NCBI GenBank assembly: GCA_009602725.1
Contig: WELB01000084.1
Coordinates: 54,130-117,311 of the forward strand
Reading direction: 5' to 3'
DNA length: 63,182 nt
Source of the DNA: Spirogloea muscicola
Taxonomy: Eukaryota; Streptophyta; Zygnematophyceae; Spirogloeales; Spirogloeaceae
A model generated the notes under the pieces. It was not told the DNA's origin. It was given only the letters and a program-made list of their open reading frames with translations, and searched no databases. Position numbers and translations under genes: made by a program. This document shows positions 1 to 12,618 of the stretch, piece by piece. The first letter of the stretch is position 1. Every line of letters begins with the position of its first letter.

Positions 1-126
<126 letters not shown>

Positions 127-136
127 GCGCCTCCTA

Positions 137-1376
137 GCGCCCGCGGCGGGCGGCCAGCCGGGACAAGGCCGCCTTCGCCTCCGCCCCGGGCTCCCGCGAC
201 GGCAGCGGCAGCAGCGACTCCGAGCGCACGGCCGCCCGCCGCCGCCGCAAGAGCCGCTCCACCGCCGGCGCTGGCTCCTCCAAGAAGGTGCCTGCCCTCC
301 CCCTCCTTCGCAACACCCACGCCCTCTCGCCGTATCACCGTCGTCTGTCCCTCCCCGACGCGGTCGGGCCCCCCCTAGCATCCGGCCTCCGGCTTCCCAC
401 GATCACCTCTCCCTGCGTGCTCGTGCGCCAGGCGAAGCGCCGGAGAAGCGAAGAGCCGCGGGAGAGGCACAGGAGAGAGCACAGATCCCGCACAGATGGC
501 ACTCGCGGGAAACACGAGGTGCGCATTGCACCAGGCGCCAGCAGCGGCTACCTGCATGCTTGTGTGCAGTCCTGCCAAGCAGGACCGAGGCTCGCTCCTC
601 TGCAGCCCAGCCCTCTCCTGCCTACACTTTGTTGCCGCGAAAGTACATGTGGGAGCCTACGGCATCCGCACCTCTGATACCTGGGAGCACTCCGTGCTGC
701 GTAATCTGGAGCCCAGCGGCACAAAAAGCGCGCACCACACGGTAGCTCTGGCCCAGATCCGGGACCTGTACAGCTCTCCAAGGTACAATTCCAGATTCGC
801 TTGCACCCAATCGTTGCGCCCATCTTGAGGTTGCCTGCTGCGCTGCAGCGTTGGCTGCACAGGCTTTTGCTTGCGGCAACCGGCTCCCTTAGTCAATGCC
901 CGTTAGCTCCTACATCAGCATGCGCTGGACTTAATTGTGCCTCACGAGAAGCCAATGACTCTTTCATCTTAGTGCATCCACGTTCTCAAGGAAGCATGTG
1001 CATGTGTCGCACCCTGTTCGCGTTGGTCAGGCTGCACTGGGCACGATAGCCCCGATTGATTGCTTTGTTTGTAGTTGTTGGGTGCGAGGTGGGTGATTAG
1101 TTCTTAGAGAGTGACGGTGACAGACACGGAGCACGTCGCAGTGTAATATCTGGCAAGAAGGTATGCATATCAAGACAGACAGAAATGCCTTGTGGAAGAT
1201 GTGCTAGTGCTTGCCAAGCTTCACAGTAGCTCATATTGGACAGTGGACTTTGCAGGTGACCACATCTGGCGTGCCTTGTGCAGATCCAACTCAAAGTGGA
1301 AAAGACAAAGGAGGACAAGGTCGCCGAAAGCAATCGGAGCGAGCTTCTTAAATTTCTTAACGCAAGCTATGATTGA
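137..1376 (+). CDS. Possible 3' part of an unknown multi-exon gene
   Basis: I do not recognise this gene and the model is tentative. A GC-rich open stretch at 137-287 encodes a basic, Ser/Arg-rich peptide that contains TAARRRRKSRS and ends in SSKK before a GT donor at 288. It follows an AG acceptor. A second open stretch ends at 782 (AQIRDLYSSP) just before a GT. A third, 1284-1376, follows a CAG and encodes a charged 30-residue tail (LKVEKTKEDKVAESNRSE and onwards) that ends at a TGA at 1374-1376. Base composition falls sharply after this point, as expected for a 3' UTR. The intermediate exons and the frame joining the pieces were not resolved. It could be a chromatin- or RNA-associated protein judging by composition only. 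Confidence 0.3.
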
Positions 1377-2935
1377 CGAGGTGAGTTTCTCGACGATGTT
1401 TGCTTGGACCTTTGACCTTAGTTGCTGCAGCCATGACACAGCCACTGCTTGCCTGATGCAAACATACGTTATCAAGAGCAAGTCCAGTTCATTTGCTTCT
1501 GAATTCTGACGATGTGTGCTTGGTTGTATGTCTCAGGCCAGTATGATGTTGCCATGTTGGCACTGGTCGGTCATGGTTGCACCTTGAGCTTTCTGATCAT
1601 GATATGAAGTGCACCATGTGTCACACAAACACATCTTGCCTGTTAATTGATCTACTGAATTACATGGCTTTGCTGTCCTTGGCTGTTGGTCGCCGACAGA
1701 CCAAGAATGTACATTGTTGCAATCACCGACGGAGTTTGCCTTTTACTTATTGCCTTCCTTTGAGTCTCACTTGTGATTTACACATTTGTATAGAATCTGC
1801 AATCTGTTGCTCCTGGCTATGTGGGTATGCGCCCTTGATGGATGTATACGCCTTTGAGGGAAGGGGCCCAACCATCACAGAGGAAACTGATGACTAATAA
1901 GAACCTAATGACTAGTACCATAGGCGCAGGGGAGCTACTAAGGGACGTAAGTGCTAGGTTCGACATAGAGTTGTGGCCTCCTTCCTTCTCTCCTTCTTGT
2001 CCCCCTTTTCTATACCCTACTCGGGGATATTGATTATCTAGGTTATGCACGACGTCAGGACGTACTTCAGGCTCAGATGGGCCTGCTGGCAGCAGACATG
2101 CTGTTCTTGCGCCGTCGTGTGACGGCCTGTTCACAGCAAGCTCGTGCTTTCCACCTGAGCCCTGGGCAATCTTTAGTTGGTGGCAGAAGGGCTTGGGCTT
2201 TGCCGTCCAGTATGTGGGCCTCGAGCAGCGACCTCTACTGGCGGACCCGTGCTTATTAGCGGTTTAGCTAATCAGCAGATGTTGTACATCTGTGGATGTG
2301 CTTGTCTTTGTACTTACTGGGATAACCCCTCGAGCAATACACGTGTCTCTCTTCTCCTTGAGTACGCACGTTGAGGTCTAAATAGTTCCTAGATGGAGGC
2401 CTCCCCTGTGCGATCTTATTTCATGTAAATTTGGCTAGGACTGCAGCGCTAACACCTCCGTACTATAATCCAAACATGGGAATCTGTTTTTGTGGTGTGA
2501 ACCATTGATGAGAGTGTATGTATGAGGCCCACTGGTCTATACGCTTCACATACCAGCTTTCTAGTGCTTGCATTTAAGGCCGTGCTGAACTTGGTCCAGC
2601 TGACTGTACGCACAACATGAATGTATTATAATGTATCATTTTCCCCAATTGCGTGATTGCTGCACGTCTGCCTCTGGTGGCGTTATCACGCTCGTCTCTT
2701 GACTAGAAGACATCTAGCTGCAGATTGAGCTCCTTGATGGGTCACTCCTTTCACTTCGTTGCCTGTGGTACCTTAACATTGCCTCAGACAGCTGCTCGTT
2801 GTGTGCACGGTGACATAATCAACTTCTATGAGCTCCGAAGCTGTGAGGCTTGTGGCTATCGAGCTGGTATTCTGAAGCCTGCGAGCACTTCTAGCACTCT
2901 TGCATCGTGCTGTGGGGGAGATGGAGTTTGGCCGG
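1377..2935. other. Non-coding stretch, nothing recognised
   Basis: This is moderately AT-rich sequence without a convincing ORF or family match. Short ORFs occur on both strands at chance density. Confidence 0.5.
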
Positions 2936-3195
2936 CAATGGCCTTATGTGACCAGCATCCAAAAGAATGAAAGATTGACGCGCTATCGACTCTTCACTTT
3001 TGAGAAAGCACAGCACGGCGAGCTGGCCACCTCTTTTCACAGTCGTGTCATTAGGAGCTCTTACGTGCCAACGGCCTTACGAGTCCAGCATCCACAAAAC
3101 TAAGGTTGACTCGCCGTCGACCTTTCATTCGGGAAAGCACGGCGAGGCGAGCTTGCCACCTCTTTCTACAGTCGTAGTCATTAGGTGCTCTCACG
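2936..3195. repeat. Imperfect direct duplication, about 130 bp unit
   Basis: Two adjacent copies can be read. Both carry a cagcatcca motif, then a cacggcgag motif followed by gccacctcttt, cagtcgt, cattagg and a final ctc(t)(t/c)acgtgc. Copy 1 covers about 2936-3066 and copy 2 about 3067-3195. The function is unknown. Confidence 0.7.
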
Positions 3196-4839
3196 TGCTC
3201 AATGCCACGTGCCTTCTGTAGATCACTTCTAAAGCAAGCGAGCCCACATAAGTGACCGCGTGCATTACGATTAAGCCACTGTGAGTGTTGCCATCTTGGA
3301 GGCCAGCTTCCCTTGTCATATGTGCCTGCAGGAATGCATCACAAGTGTACGTAGCTGTAGAAGCCCTAGCACGGTGAATAGTGGCAGAAGCCCAAGTTCG
3401 CTAAATGGCCACAGAGTAGGAGCCACAGCTCCAATGAACAGAGGAAGAGTGTCGGGCTGACAACACTAAATAGCCAATTGCCGACCATGGTTGGCAATGG
3501 GCAGAGGTATAAGCCCGGGCGCTGGAAGGAGCGGCCGGACTGCGTCCCCGAGGTAGGAGAACGTCGAGGAGGTGAAGTCAGAGCTCGTTCCCAAGTCGTG
3601 CTGGTTTCGGTGAGGAACTTTGGCCCCAGTGTTACTGGGCCGGAAGGGCAAACCACCAGTTTGTAAACACCATGCATACTGATGTCCATAGCTGGAACAT
3701 CATTGATGCAGGGCAGGCTTGACAGATACCCGGAGAGACAAGACTTCGAAGTCGCTGACACTGTCACTCTACTGAGTACGACTCTACATATCATCAGACC
3801 AAGTGCCGTACACAACTGTAATACCAGCATGCATACACCCTTCGTCGAGCTGTCGGGAGCAATTTTGGCAATTGAGCATTTTGGCAATATCAAGCTGACC
3901 TCGGCCCCTCGATGTGTTTCCGCAAAGACTGGTCACATAACTGAGTGTGCTTGCTCTTCTTATTACGAAGTTATATTTCTGGAAGGACTGCTACTCTCAG
4001 GAATGCTGAGTGAAGATTTAGGAAAAGTTTACCCCTCTTTTAATTATTTAGCCGGCCACAAAGCCTCTCATGCTTGCGTGAGTGGCGGCCATGTATGCTG
4101 CATGTATAACAAACGCGAGCTGATCGCCGAGCCCGGGATGCCGTTGGAGCAAGCATTGCAGGGAATTATTGGGATGGGGCTACAAATGATGTGAAGTCAG
4201 CAAACATGCTGCGAGTTCTATGCAGATGGGCCCGAGGGTGGGTGGAGAACTCAACCCCCTTCCATCTCGGATCACCCCCTACGGTTAGACGGACTCCTGG
4301 TCTCCGCGTATAAGGCCCTACGGGCCCAGATCAATCAGTGCACCGACATCATCCGTCGACGACTTGTCAACGACCTGTTGACGGCTATCAAGGAGTGAGC
4401 TCTTCCATCCGCTATCAAGGGTCTACCACCGACAAATTACTCCTTCAGTCAGCCACCACCGACTAACATGGTGGTGGTGCCCCATCAATCACCAGCCGAT
4501 GCCCCGTCAATGTTCACTGACGCTCTACTTCCAACGGGCTAGGTGCGTCCATCGACGTCCACGTCGACGTCAACTTCAACAACTACTGATGGTGCCGTTA
4601 GAAATTAAGTCAAACACGGTCGCCTCTCGTTTTAATTATACCAAACACTGTCGCTTTGTTTTGCCATGCTGTCTTGCTTGATGACTCCGGGTCGGCCATT
4701 CTCAGCTTGAGGATAAAAGTGACCTTCGGTCCTCAGCCTGGTGCAGTGTTCCGTGTCCAGGCATCTGTCAAGCCATTTATGCGGCATTGACAACCAGACA
4801 TGTCAGCCCGATGAGGTGTCTAGTCTCCATAAATCTGTC
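3196..4839. other. No recognised gene
   Basis: Overlapping ORFs of 170-175 codons exist on both strands (3682-4194 plus; 3366-3893 minus). Neither contains a domain I recognise and each could be an accident. The segment lies downstream, in the sense of transcription, of the minus-strand copia remnant and may include its unrecognised 3' end and LTR. Confidence 0.4.
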
Positions 4840-6496
4840 GAGCCATCACTGATGCATTGACAGTCCAGCCATGTATACAGCAGCAGCAGCAGCGGGGAAC
4901 AGCCAGGATATACGGTATCGTATCTGATGACAGGCACGAGGCCAGATCTTGCTGCAGCTCGGCTCGATCGCCGTCAAGCACCGGCAAGCATGCCAAAGGG
5001 ATGGCAGATCGCTGGTAGGATATGCTTGACATTTTTTAAGGACCCAATCCCTTGCCAGTTTATACTTTAAGTCCATAGGTGGCCTGTCTCTATGCGAACA
5101 GCTTCAGCGCCTGACCTGCTCAGCATATCCGACCAGCTTGATGCTTCTCCGCGTCCTACCTCTGTCCATCTGCATGCTCAGCAGGTAGGACACCTTCTTG
5201 ATATCGATATATATGTGGCACACTTGGCTTCGTACCCTACGAACAATCTCCGGATTAGACGAAGTAAATTAAGATCATCAGCGAGATATCGGGTCTATCA
5301 CCTTATAGGCCTAGCGATACTACAGGCTGTGATGTCTCAGGTATACTGGTACAGTTCGCGCATTTGGCAAATCGCGCCCTCGTGAGTACACGGTCTATTT
5401 CGGTGTTCCACTTTGAAGGCAGCTTTCTAAGCTTGCTTGATCACGACTTTTGTCGCTTATTCAAGAGCATCTGGCTGCTACATATTAGATCTGCAACTCC
5501 TCATCGAGCAAAGTGTCTTCATATCCATCTGATGCACCTCCAGGTCCATCACTGTAGCTCATTAGCAGCACACTGATTCGGTAATACTTGGCTACTGGCG
5601 CAAAGGTCTGTCAATGGATCTCCTCCTGTACTTATCCTATGGCAAGCAGCCTGCCGCACTGCTTCTCATCTGCACCCACATTCTGCCGCAAACCCCAATT
5701 GCAGCCGCCAATGGCTTGTCTACCCTCTGGTGAGTCCACCAGCTCCACTACTCGTTGTCTTCTTATGAGTGCAGCTCCCTCAGCTGCCACATCTAGCTCT
5801 TACTGTTGAATAGAGCGGTCGTGCATGCGCCATAGTTACAAGTTCTTCATTGGAAGCTGCAAACCACATAGAAGCGTGCTGGACGTCGCACTCTACTTAT
5901 CCCATGAGCTGATGCTGCAGCTGCGATATGTTTTCAACGTTTTCAGGCTGCTGCTGTGGTACAGTGTCCTCCTCATTCTCCATTTTGTCAATTTCTCGAG
6001 GGGTTGTGATGGGTTTCTCTTGCACAGCAAATTCCTCCGATATAAGATGTCCATGCTGAATAGGTTCCAACGAGTCAGGATTTGCAGGTCCTACCTTCCA
6101 ACGCAACCGAGTCCCCTCTTCCTGCTCCAACGTCCTCTGACCTGCCCCCTCTCTCGTCGAAGAGAACATCTCTGCTGAGTATAACGCGCTTGCTCGCAGG
6201 ATCACGAAATTTGTTTTGTCGCTGTTTCCTTCATAGTCAAAAAGATGCACCTCATACTCTTGTCATAGAGTCTTCTGCGTAGTTGAGAGAATGTTATGGT
6301 ACGCACGCGTCGCAGCCAAAGACCCTGAGGTATGCGACATCCAGCTTCCTGCCTGTCCACGCCTCCTCTGGCATGTCTCCACAGCTTTCATGATGCACCT
6401 TGCAAGCAGGTACTCTGCTCTTGCAACCAACATTCACGGAAGCTCACAGCCTCCCTTTACTGCTTATGATCGTCTCACCCTCCAGCGAGACATTGT

Positions 6497-7040
6497 TCAC
6501 CTTTTGCTGGTCTGCCTGCTCAGAAGTGCAGGGCACCGTCTTTTAGTGATTGATTCCTTGACCGGCCACGAAGCAAACTCCTTGAGGATGTAAGTCCCGC
6601 CGTCGTCAGATCGCAGCACCTTCATTGATCGTTCTGCTTGTATCTCAGTCGTTGCTGTCCACCTTTCAAAGGTCCTAGGTACGCTGGACCCATCCTCGAG
6701 GACGATAGACCAACAATTCGACAGAAGTTCGTCGATGGAGGTGAGAATATACCTAGGTCCTTCCCTGTAAGCCACTGCTTCAAGGCCCCCACAAATTTGT
6801 GTGTATGAAGTCAAGGAAAATAGTGGTTACGATCTCTCCTCCGCTGGGAATATTATCCTTTGTTGCTTTCCTTGGGGCCCAGTCTCTACATACATCCCGT
6901 ACATATGCCAGCTTACAAGCATCGGCCCTTCTACAAGCGTTTCCGCGCCACTCCCCTGCAGAATTGTTGACCAGGTGACCCATCTGTGTCGCCGAAGGTC
7001 CAATTTGTCGGCATGGGTTGCCAACGTGTTGCACTTCTGA
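6497..7040 (-). pseudogene. Copia integrase remnant
   Basis: This segment corresponds to the zinc-binding GAG-pre-integrase end and the first half of the retroviral-type integrase core of Ty1/copia Pol. The 7034-6780 frame contains TQMGHLVNNSA (the HxxxH zinc region) and DFIHTNLWG with the first catalytic aspartate. The 6814-6497 frame then continues with GLEAVAYREGPRYILTSID and RSDDGGTYILKEF, the second aspartate block. The frame changes at about 6800-6815, so no single protein is encoded. The final glutamate block is not recognisable. This is a dead copy, identified by motif order only. Confidence 0.75.
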
Positions 7041-7392
7041 TCTGAAGACGCACCCGAATCACCGAACAATAATGTCCTCTGCCTTGTCTTGCTACTCACG
7101 AACCACTCCTTCCTTGGACATAATAGAATGTCAGCACCTAGAGCTTTAATTCCAGGAGTTCCCACCAGTAGTTGGAGGAGGTGGCTGTGCCGTGAGCCAA
7201 GCGGTAGGTGCCAAGGAGCTCAAGAACGCAGGTTACCCTGCTGGCGACGACTTTTGTTGCACTTGTCGCGCCGCAAAGGGCAGCAGAGCGAGATTTCCAG
7301 CTTCGATGCCCACGGGTCGCTTGCTCGAGAGTACGCGATGCGCTTGCCTCTCCCTGCAGCGTTCCTCGGAGCATGGCGTCCACTTGCAGGCA

Positions 7393-8218
7393 GGTAACAT
7401 TTCCCTTCATTTGGGAGTGTAAACGGTGCCAGTAACCTTACACAATTCACCTTAGCTACCGTTCGGGCTACCATTTGGATTCACACCGTGTGTAGCTAAG
7501 TACGGTCCCAGGCCCCGGGCTTTGTGCCGCGCGTGCACGCTGCATCGTCCTGAAGTCGTACTGCCCGGGAGGCGCTGCTCGCTGCACGTGGTATCATCCG
7601 GAGTCGTACCTCTTCCGTCGGGCGCTGCGTCTGCGAGCGGCATCGCCCCGGAGTTGTAATCCATCTGCCAGTTGCTGCTTCGCTGCATGCGGCAGCGTCC
7701 GACAGTCAACGGAACCAGTTACAATTTTAATTCATATCCCCATTGTCGAGCTCGCTCCGACGAGGGTGGACCTTGGGGCTACCCTCGTCACATATTCGGA
7801 GGGGTAGCAGGTGGAATGCTCTAAGTAGTAGGCCGAAGCCGGACTCAACCAGGTCGGTGCAGTGACACCCAGAGAGAGGCACAGCCCTTATGCTGCCTGC
7901 TGCCGCAGCCGGCGCCAGAGCTCTGCTGCTGCTGTCTGCTGCTCAGTCCGTTGCCGCAGCTCGTTGGCTGTGGGCATCGCCGGCTCTCTGTAAGTGCTAT
8001 GGCTGCGTCCCATGTCGGCACAGCTAGTAAGGCAGACCCGCAGTGGATATTCCTGGCGGTGCCTCAGCTTCCACTGCGCTGTGTGCGCGGTATTTGGACC
8101 GTGTGCGCTGGCGTCCACTCCTAAGGGGTTGATCCTAAAGGTTGACCTTAAAAGGTTGAACCTAAAGGTCCGAACCCCAACGTACTAACCAGTACTACTT
8201 TCATAGGGAGACGTCGCA
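7393..8218 (+). mobile_element. Solo LTR (LTR3 type) in copia Gag
   Basis: It starts GGTAACATTTCCC (TG changed to GG) and ends GACGTCGCA. It is flanked by AGGCA (7388-7392) and GGGCA (8219-8223), a target duplication matching at 4 of 5 bases. It contains the block shared by all LTR families here: gccgaagcc, gagagaggcacagcc, a CTG/CAG-rich run and a late GTACTAACC segment. Copia Gag resumes on both sides. Confidence 0.75.
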
Positions 8219-8734
8219 GGGCAGGCCGCGCCTTGGCTGCTGTTTCCCACTTTCCCACGCCAGGGCGACGCTACTTCGCCCTCTCTTTACTCCGACCTGT
8301 ATGGATTCTTAGGCTTATGACCTCTCAGCAAATTTACGAACATGTACGTTTCTTCAAAGCTCTCCGGCCCTTTCAGACCTCAACTCTTCTGGGCTGGCCT
8401 CCCACTGTCTCAGATTGAACTGGAAGAGCTTTTGCTTCGTTTCCTTCTCATGATTAAATAGGTGGAACACAACCTGGAGCTATCGACGATTAGGTTGTCA
8501 TCGACAAAACTCTCAACGACCCTCTTGTTCATGTGAGATCCCTCCACGATGGTTCTTGTGACCTTGCCCGTGTCTCATGGTCCGATTGTAAACCAGTCCA
8601 ACTCCAACAGCATGAGCTATGGCACTACCACTCAAGCACTATGCAGTTGTCGCCTTTCTGTGACCTTCAACTTTCTCCAAGAGGTAATGTGGAAGGTGGT
8701 TCGTAGCGGTTGGCCCTTAGCAGGCAGGTAAGCC
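8219..8734. other. Copia Gag tail, then unassigned sequence
   Basis: Minus-strand Gag of the copia remnant continues to about 8480. The rest, to the LTR6 copy, shows nothing recognisable. Confidence 0.4.
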
Positions 8735-10150
8735 TGCCGAATGCGTCAATTTGAAATTGAGTGCTTGGGGATTGTATGGACAAGCACCCGCCACGAGGAC
8801 GCACCCCGGCACAGCGAAAGACTTGCCCTGTGGCGCTGCCGCTAGGCAGCAGCTCCACCTCCGGGGCAGTCGCAGCAGACTTGCCTCTAGCGGGACGCCG
8901 CCAAGGTCTCACAGCGAGCCGGCAACGAGCCGCGCGGCAGCGGTCTACAGCAGCAGGCAGCAGCAGAGTTGCGCCTCTCTCAGAGCTTCACTGAGTTCCC
9001 GACCTCCGGTCAGGTCTCTCTCCACTCCTGCCTCGGGTGCTTCTCCGTGCCACCCTCCCTCCAGGGTGCGTGGGGGTCGCCTCAAGGCTCGCCCGCGAGG
9101 AGCGTGCCTAACGAGGGAACCACGAGCCGTCTCCAGCAGGCGCCATGGCGCCAAGCATGGCCGCGGCAGAGCATGCCGTCAAGCATGGCCAATTTAATGT
9201 CCCCCCTTTTGGGAGAACCAATGCTACCGGTAAGCGCTTCCCGCGCGGTTTCACGCGCGGCTTCACGTGCAGCACACGCCAGTCACGCGCCGCACGCGCC
9301 AGTCCCCTGGACTCGTATCCCATTCGTCAGGCTTGCGCAACGCGCAGCCCGCACCCCGCGCGGCACGTGCCAGTCGATTCCATTGTTCGGGTCCGCGCTC
9401 TTGGAGGCCGGACCTTGTGGCTATCCTCGTTCACCTTCGGGGAGGGGTGGCAGGTGGAACGCTGTCAGTAGGAGGCCGAGGCCAGACTGCTCAGTCGGAC
9501 CAGTGACGCCCAGAGAGAGGCACAGCCCTGCTTGCCTGCTGCAGCAGCCGCCGCCCCAGCCCTGCTGCTGTCGTCTGCGGCTGCAGGCCGTCGCCACAGC
9601 TCATTGCTGCGGACATCGCCGACTCTCCGTGAGTGCCATGGTTGCGCTCCATCTGGGTACAGCTACTGAGCCAGACCTCTGTCGAGTCGCCGCCTTCTGG
9701 CGGTGCCTCATGGTAAGACTTCTGCTGCGCGGTATGCGCAAGTGTGCGCCGTGTGCGCTGGCGTTCCACTTCGTAGGAGGGTGATTCCGAAATCCCCTAG
9801 GTCCGAACTCAGTAAGGACGTACTAACCCCTAACTGCGTGTATAGGGGTCAGGACGTCACAGCCAAGGCCGAGCATGGCCGAGCATGGCCCCGGCCGAAC
9901 ATGCCGGCGGGGCATCCGGGCCCACGCATGCCGCCGAGCATGTCTGGGCCAAGCATGCCGAAGCATGTAAGGGGACCTGGACGAGCCTGGACGGGACGAC
10001 AACAGCACGAGTGCCAGGGCGGCACGTACCGTCCGGCACGAAGCTAACGGTCTAAAAACCTGGGTAAGTTCCAAGGTGTATGCCCACAACTTTACTAACA
10101 ACAAGCAAGCGTTAACAGCAATGTGTTGCGCTCACAAAGCTGGGAATGTT
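8735..10150 (-). mobile_element. LTR6-type LTR, minus, split by a solo LTR
   Basis: It matches 21215-21914 in the same orientation: a gcttgggga start region, gcaccccggcacagcg, the CAG-rich run, then a patch rich in agcatggcc and catgccg words, and a gctgggaatgttacg end. It is interrupted at 9193-9861 by an LTR3-type solo LTR with a perfect target duplication. The left end was not resolved. Confidence 0.65.
9193..9861 (+). mobile_element. Solo LTR (LTR3 type), TSD GCCAA
   Basis: It runs from TTTAATGTCCCCCC (start TG changed to TT) to CAGGACGTCACA. It is flanked by a perfect 5-bp duplication, GCCAA at 9188-9192 and 9862-9866. Near its end it carries the stem-loop CCCTA-N10-TAGGG found in most LTRs of the window. 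Confidence 0.85.
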
Positions 10151-10532
10151 ACGTGGCTCCTTACTTCACAAGTCAGCGTAATACTTGAATAAATTCTGTC
10201 ATCGCACCTGCGGCTACCGAGTAAGAGAAGCTAGTCGACCTCTCATTATCTGCCCTGACTGGCGTCCATCCTGCAGCTTAGCCCGTAGGACGGGACACTG
10301 TGCTGGTCAGTGGTCCGCCCTAAGTGTGGCCAGATTTAATGCCAGTGCGAGCTCCTCCCTGTGCTTTCGCTCGTGTTCAAGGGTCCATCTGCGCTTCAGG
10401 CCAGGCCAAGCAAGGCTCCACCTAAGGCAGGCTCTCCTATTTATGTCTTGGAGTTAATGCTCCTCGGTGAGCATCTGGCACTCTCGTCGTCCATTGCTCG
10501 TCTGTCTCCACACACCCTTTAGAAAGGATAAC
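10151..10532. other. Unassigned inter-repeat segment
   Basis: No domain, hairpin or LTR feature was recognised between the LTR6 copy and the split LTR3 copy. Confidence 0.4.
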
Positions 10533-10593
10533 TGTGACGTTCTGATTCTCATACACGCAGTTAGGGCTTAGTACGTCCTTATTGGAGCTCGGA

Positions 10594-11340
10594 TGTAACG
10601 TTTCCTCCGTTTGAGCGTGCCAACAGTGCCGGTAACCTTACATGATCGTATCGTATTCACCATTTCGGAGTCCCAAACGGTACGGGTAACTTCGCTCCAC
10701 TTCTTGTAGCTAAGCATGGGCTGAGGCCCCGGGCACGTGCGACACGCGCCACGCGCGGCACTTGCCATGCGTGGCACACGCCATGCGCGGCACGCGCCAG
10801 TTCCCTGAATTCGTATCCCCATTCGTCAGGCCCGCCCCTCCGGGGGAGGACCTTGGGGGCGACCCTCGTCACACCCTCGGGGGGGGGGGGTGGCAGATGG
10901 ACGCTTATCAGTAGTAGGCCGAGGCCAGACTCCTCAGTCGTACCCGTGACGCCAAGAGAGGCACAGCCCTGCTGCTGCGTGCTGACGCAGCCGCCCCGAC
11001 AGCTCTGCTGCTGCTGCCTGCTGCTACAGGCGCCGCCACAGCTCTGCTGCTGCTGCCTGCTGCCCAGCCCGTCGCCGCAGCCTGTCGCTGCGGGCCCCAC
11101 TGGCTCTGTGTAAGTACCATGGCTGCGCCCCTTGCGGGGACAGCTGCCGACCCTCGGTCGAGTCGCCGCCTTCCGGCGGTGCCTCAGGATAAGACTTTCG
11201 CTGCGCTATGTGCGCATATGTGTGCGCTGTATGCGCTGGCGTTCCACTCTGTAAGGGGGTTGTCTCCAAATCACCCTATGTCCGAAACCCAAACAGGACG
11301 TTCTGACCCTAGCTGTGTGATTAGGGACAGGCACGTTGCA
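10594..11340 (+). repeat. 5' LTR of element 2 (LTR2)
   Basis: It starts TGTAACGTTTCCTCC and ends CACGTTGCA (original TTACA changed). It shows the hairpin cgccgccttccggcggtgcc and the terminal CCCTA/TAGGG-like stem-loop. It also contains a run of ten or more G at about 10880. Confidence 0.9.
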
Positions 11341-11341
11341 T

Positions 11342-11352
11342 TGGTATCAGAG
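11342..11352 (+). other. Primer-binding site of element 2
   Basis: TGGTATCAGAG begins two bases after the 5' LTR. This is complementary to the 3' end of initiator methionine tRNA, the usual primer of plant and algal Ty3/gypsy elements. Confidence 0.85.
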
Positions 11353-11690
11353 GAGTTCTTGCATCTAGCCAGTCACGTAAAAGATTGTGTTTTACTGCTA
11401 GGCAAAAGAATCCTTCCGTATTCTGGACTAATTTTTCTCTGTAAGCGTGGAAAATTTTCCAGACTGTACACGGAGCCGTCATCGGCCAAGCGGCACGTGT
11501 GCCACCCTTTCGCCTTCGACATCCACCGGGTCTCCAAGATGCTGAGTGGATCTTCTTCCTGGCGGCCATCTCCATTGCCTGGTCAGTATTTCGCCTGCGT
11601 AACCACCTGTGTCCGGTGTGTAGCTGGCCTATGAAGCACGGCATAGCACCCGGTCCCGCAAGTGGGCAGCAATCTGACTGTCGGCCAGGC

Positions 11691-12417
11691 TGTGACGTTC
11701 TGAGCCCTGTACAGACAGTTAGGGGTTAGGACGTCCTTATTGGATTCGGTTGCTGGGGTTTAGAGACAAACCCCTAGCTCAGTGAAGCACCACATTCACA
11801 CGCAACGGATACCTTTCCCTGAAGCGCCGCCGACAGGCGGCGACTCACCTCTCGGTACGGGCCAGCAACTGTCCCTGAAGGGAGCACCCACAGTCTACCT
11901 TCAGAAGAGCCGATGAAGATCCGCAGGGACGGGTTGCAGCGTCGGGCTGCAGCAGCGCCTGCAGCAGGCCTGCGTAAACGAGCTGCGGCAGCAGGCGGCA
12001 GCAGGGCTGCGCGCCTCTCTCTGGGGTGGGCTTTGCTGACTTGGACCGGGTGCCCTCAGGCTGGTCTCAGCCCTACTTATAGTGCTTCATGTGCCACCCT
12101 CCCCAGGGGTCTCTGGGAGGCTCGCCTCAAGGCCCACCTTCGAGAAGGCGGGCTCGACAAGGAGGATACAGTCGTGAGGGCGGCGGCGCCGCCCTGCGGG
12201 GCGTGGTGCCGCCCTGCGCGGCGCAGCGCCGCCAGGCGTGTCACATTTTTTTCCCGGCGGCCATGCGGTGGCAGCTCCGGCGAGCCGCGGCGCGCCGAGC
12301 GTCACTGTCGCGCGTCGCCCACGTGTCGCACGCCAACGATACTGGGGCCGCGCGCCGTTACTACGCGTGAGCGCTTAAGCTAAGGTTAAAGGGCACGTAA
12401 CGGGTGGGGACGTTCCA
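11691..12417 (-). mobile_element. Solo LTR (LTR7), minus, TSD CAGGC
   Basis: It runs TGTGACGTTCTGAGC to GGGGACGTTCCA and is flanked by a perfect CAGGC duplication (11686-11690 and 12418-12422). It lies in the leader region of element 2. Confidence 0.85.
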
Positions 12418-12618
12418 CAGGCGCTGGTCTCTTGCCTGGGTCCTCCCTCAAGTCTGGTTTTACAGCTTTGCTGTTGAGGGGTATAATATGGCAGGCTACC
12501 ATGTTTTGCTTTGCTTGCCTAGTGCACGGCCTTTCTCAGCAACACTGTGGTAGTGTTTTCGGCAATATGTCTTATACCTGCCGCTGACTTGATCCCTTCA
12601 GTGTGTTGGTGTAAAGGC

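Larger units (their letters stand above)
4840..8480 (-). mobile_element. Decayed Ty1/copia retrotransposon (minus strand)
   Basis: Reading the minus strand from high to low coordinates gives the copia order. A Gag-like piece at about 8480-8250 contains PESFEETYMFVNLLRG. A GAG-pre-integrase piece lies at about 7165-6830. The integrase core lies at about 6830-6497, with DFIHTNLWG and then the second-aspartate motif RSDDGGTY. The integrase-RT linker is at 6250-5897 (EGNSDKTNFVIL). RT remnants at about 5240-4846 include SYLLSMQMDRGRTRRSIKL. The frame changes several times and stops are frequent, so it is a pseudo-element. A solo LTR of another family (7393-8218) interrupts the Gag part. No LTR pair or target duplication was identified. 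Confidence 0.75.

Noticed and set aside
3366-4194. A host gene from the 170-175 codon ORFs on both strands
   Set aside because: The two ORFs overlap antiparallel, lack recognisable motifs and show no splice or composition signal favouring either.
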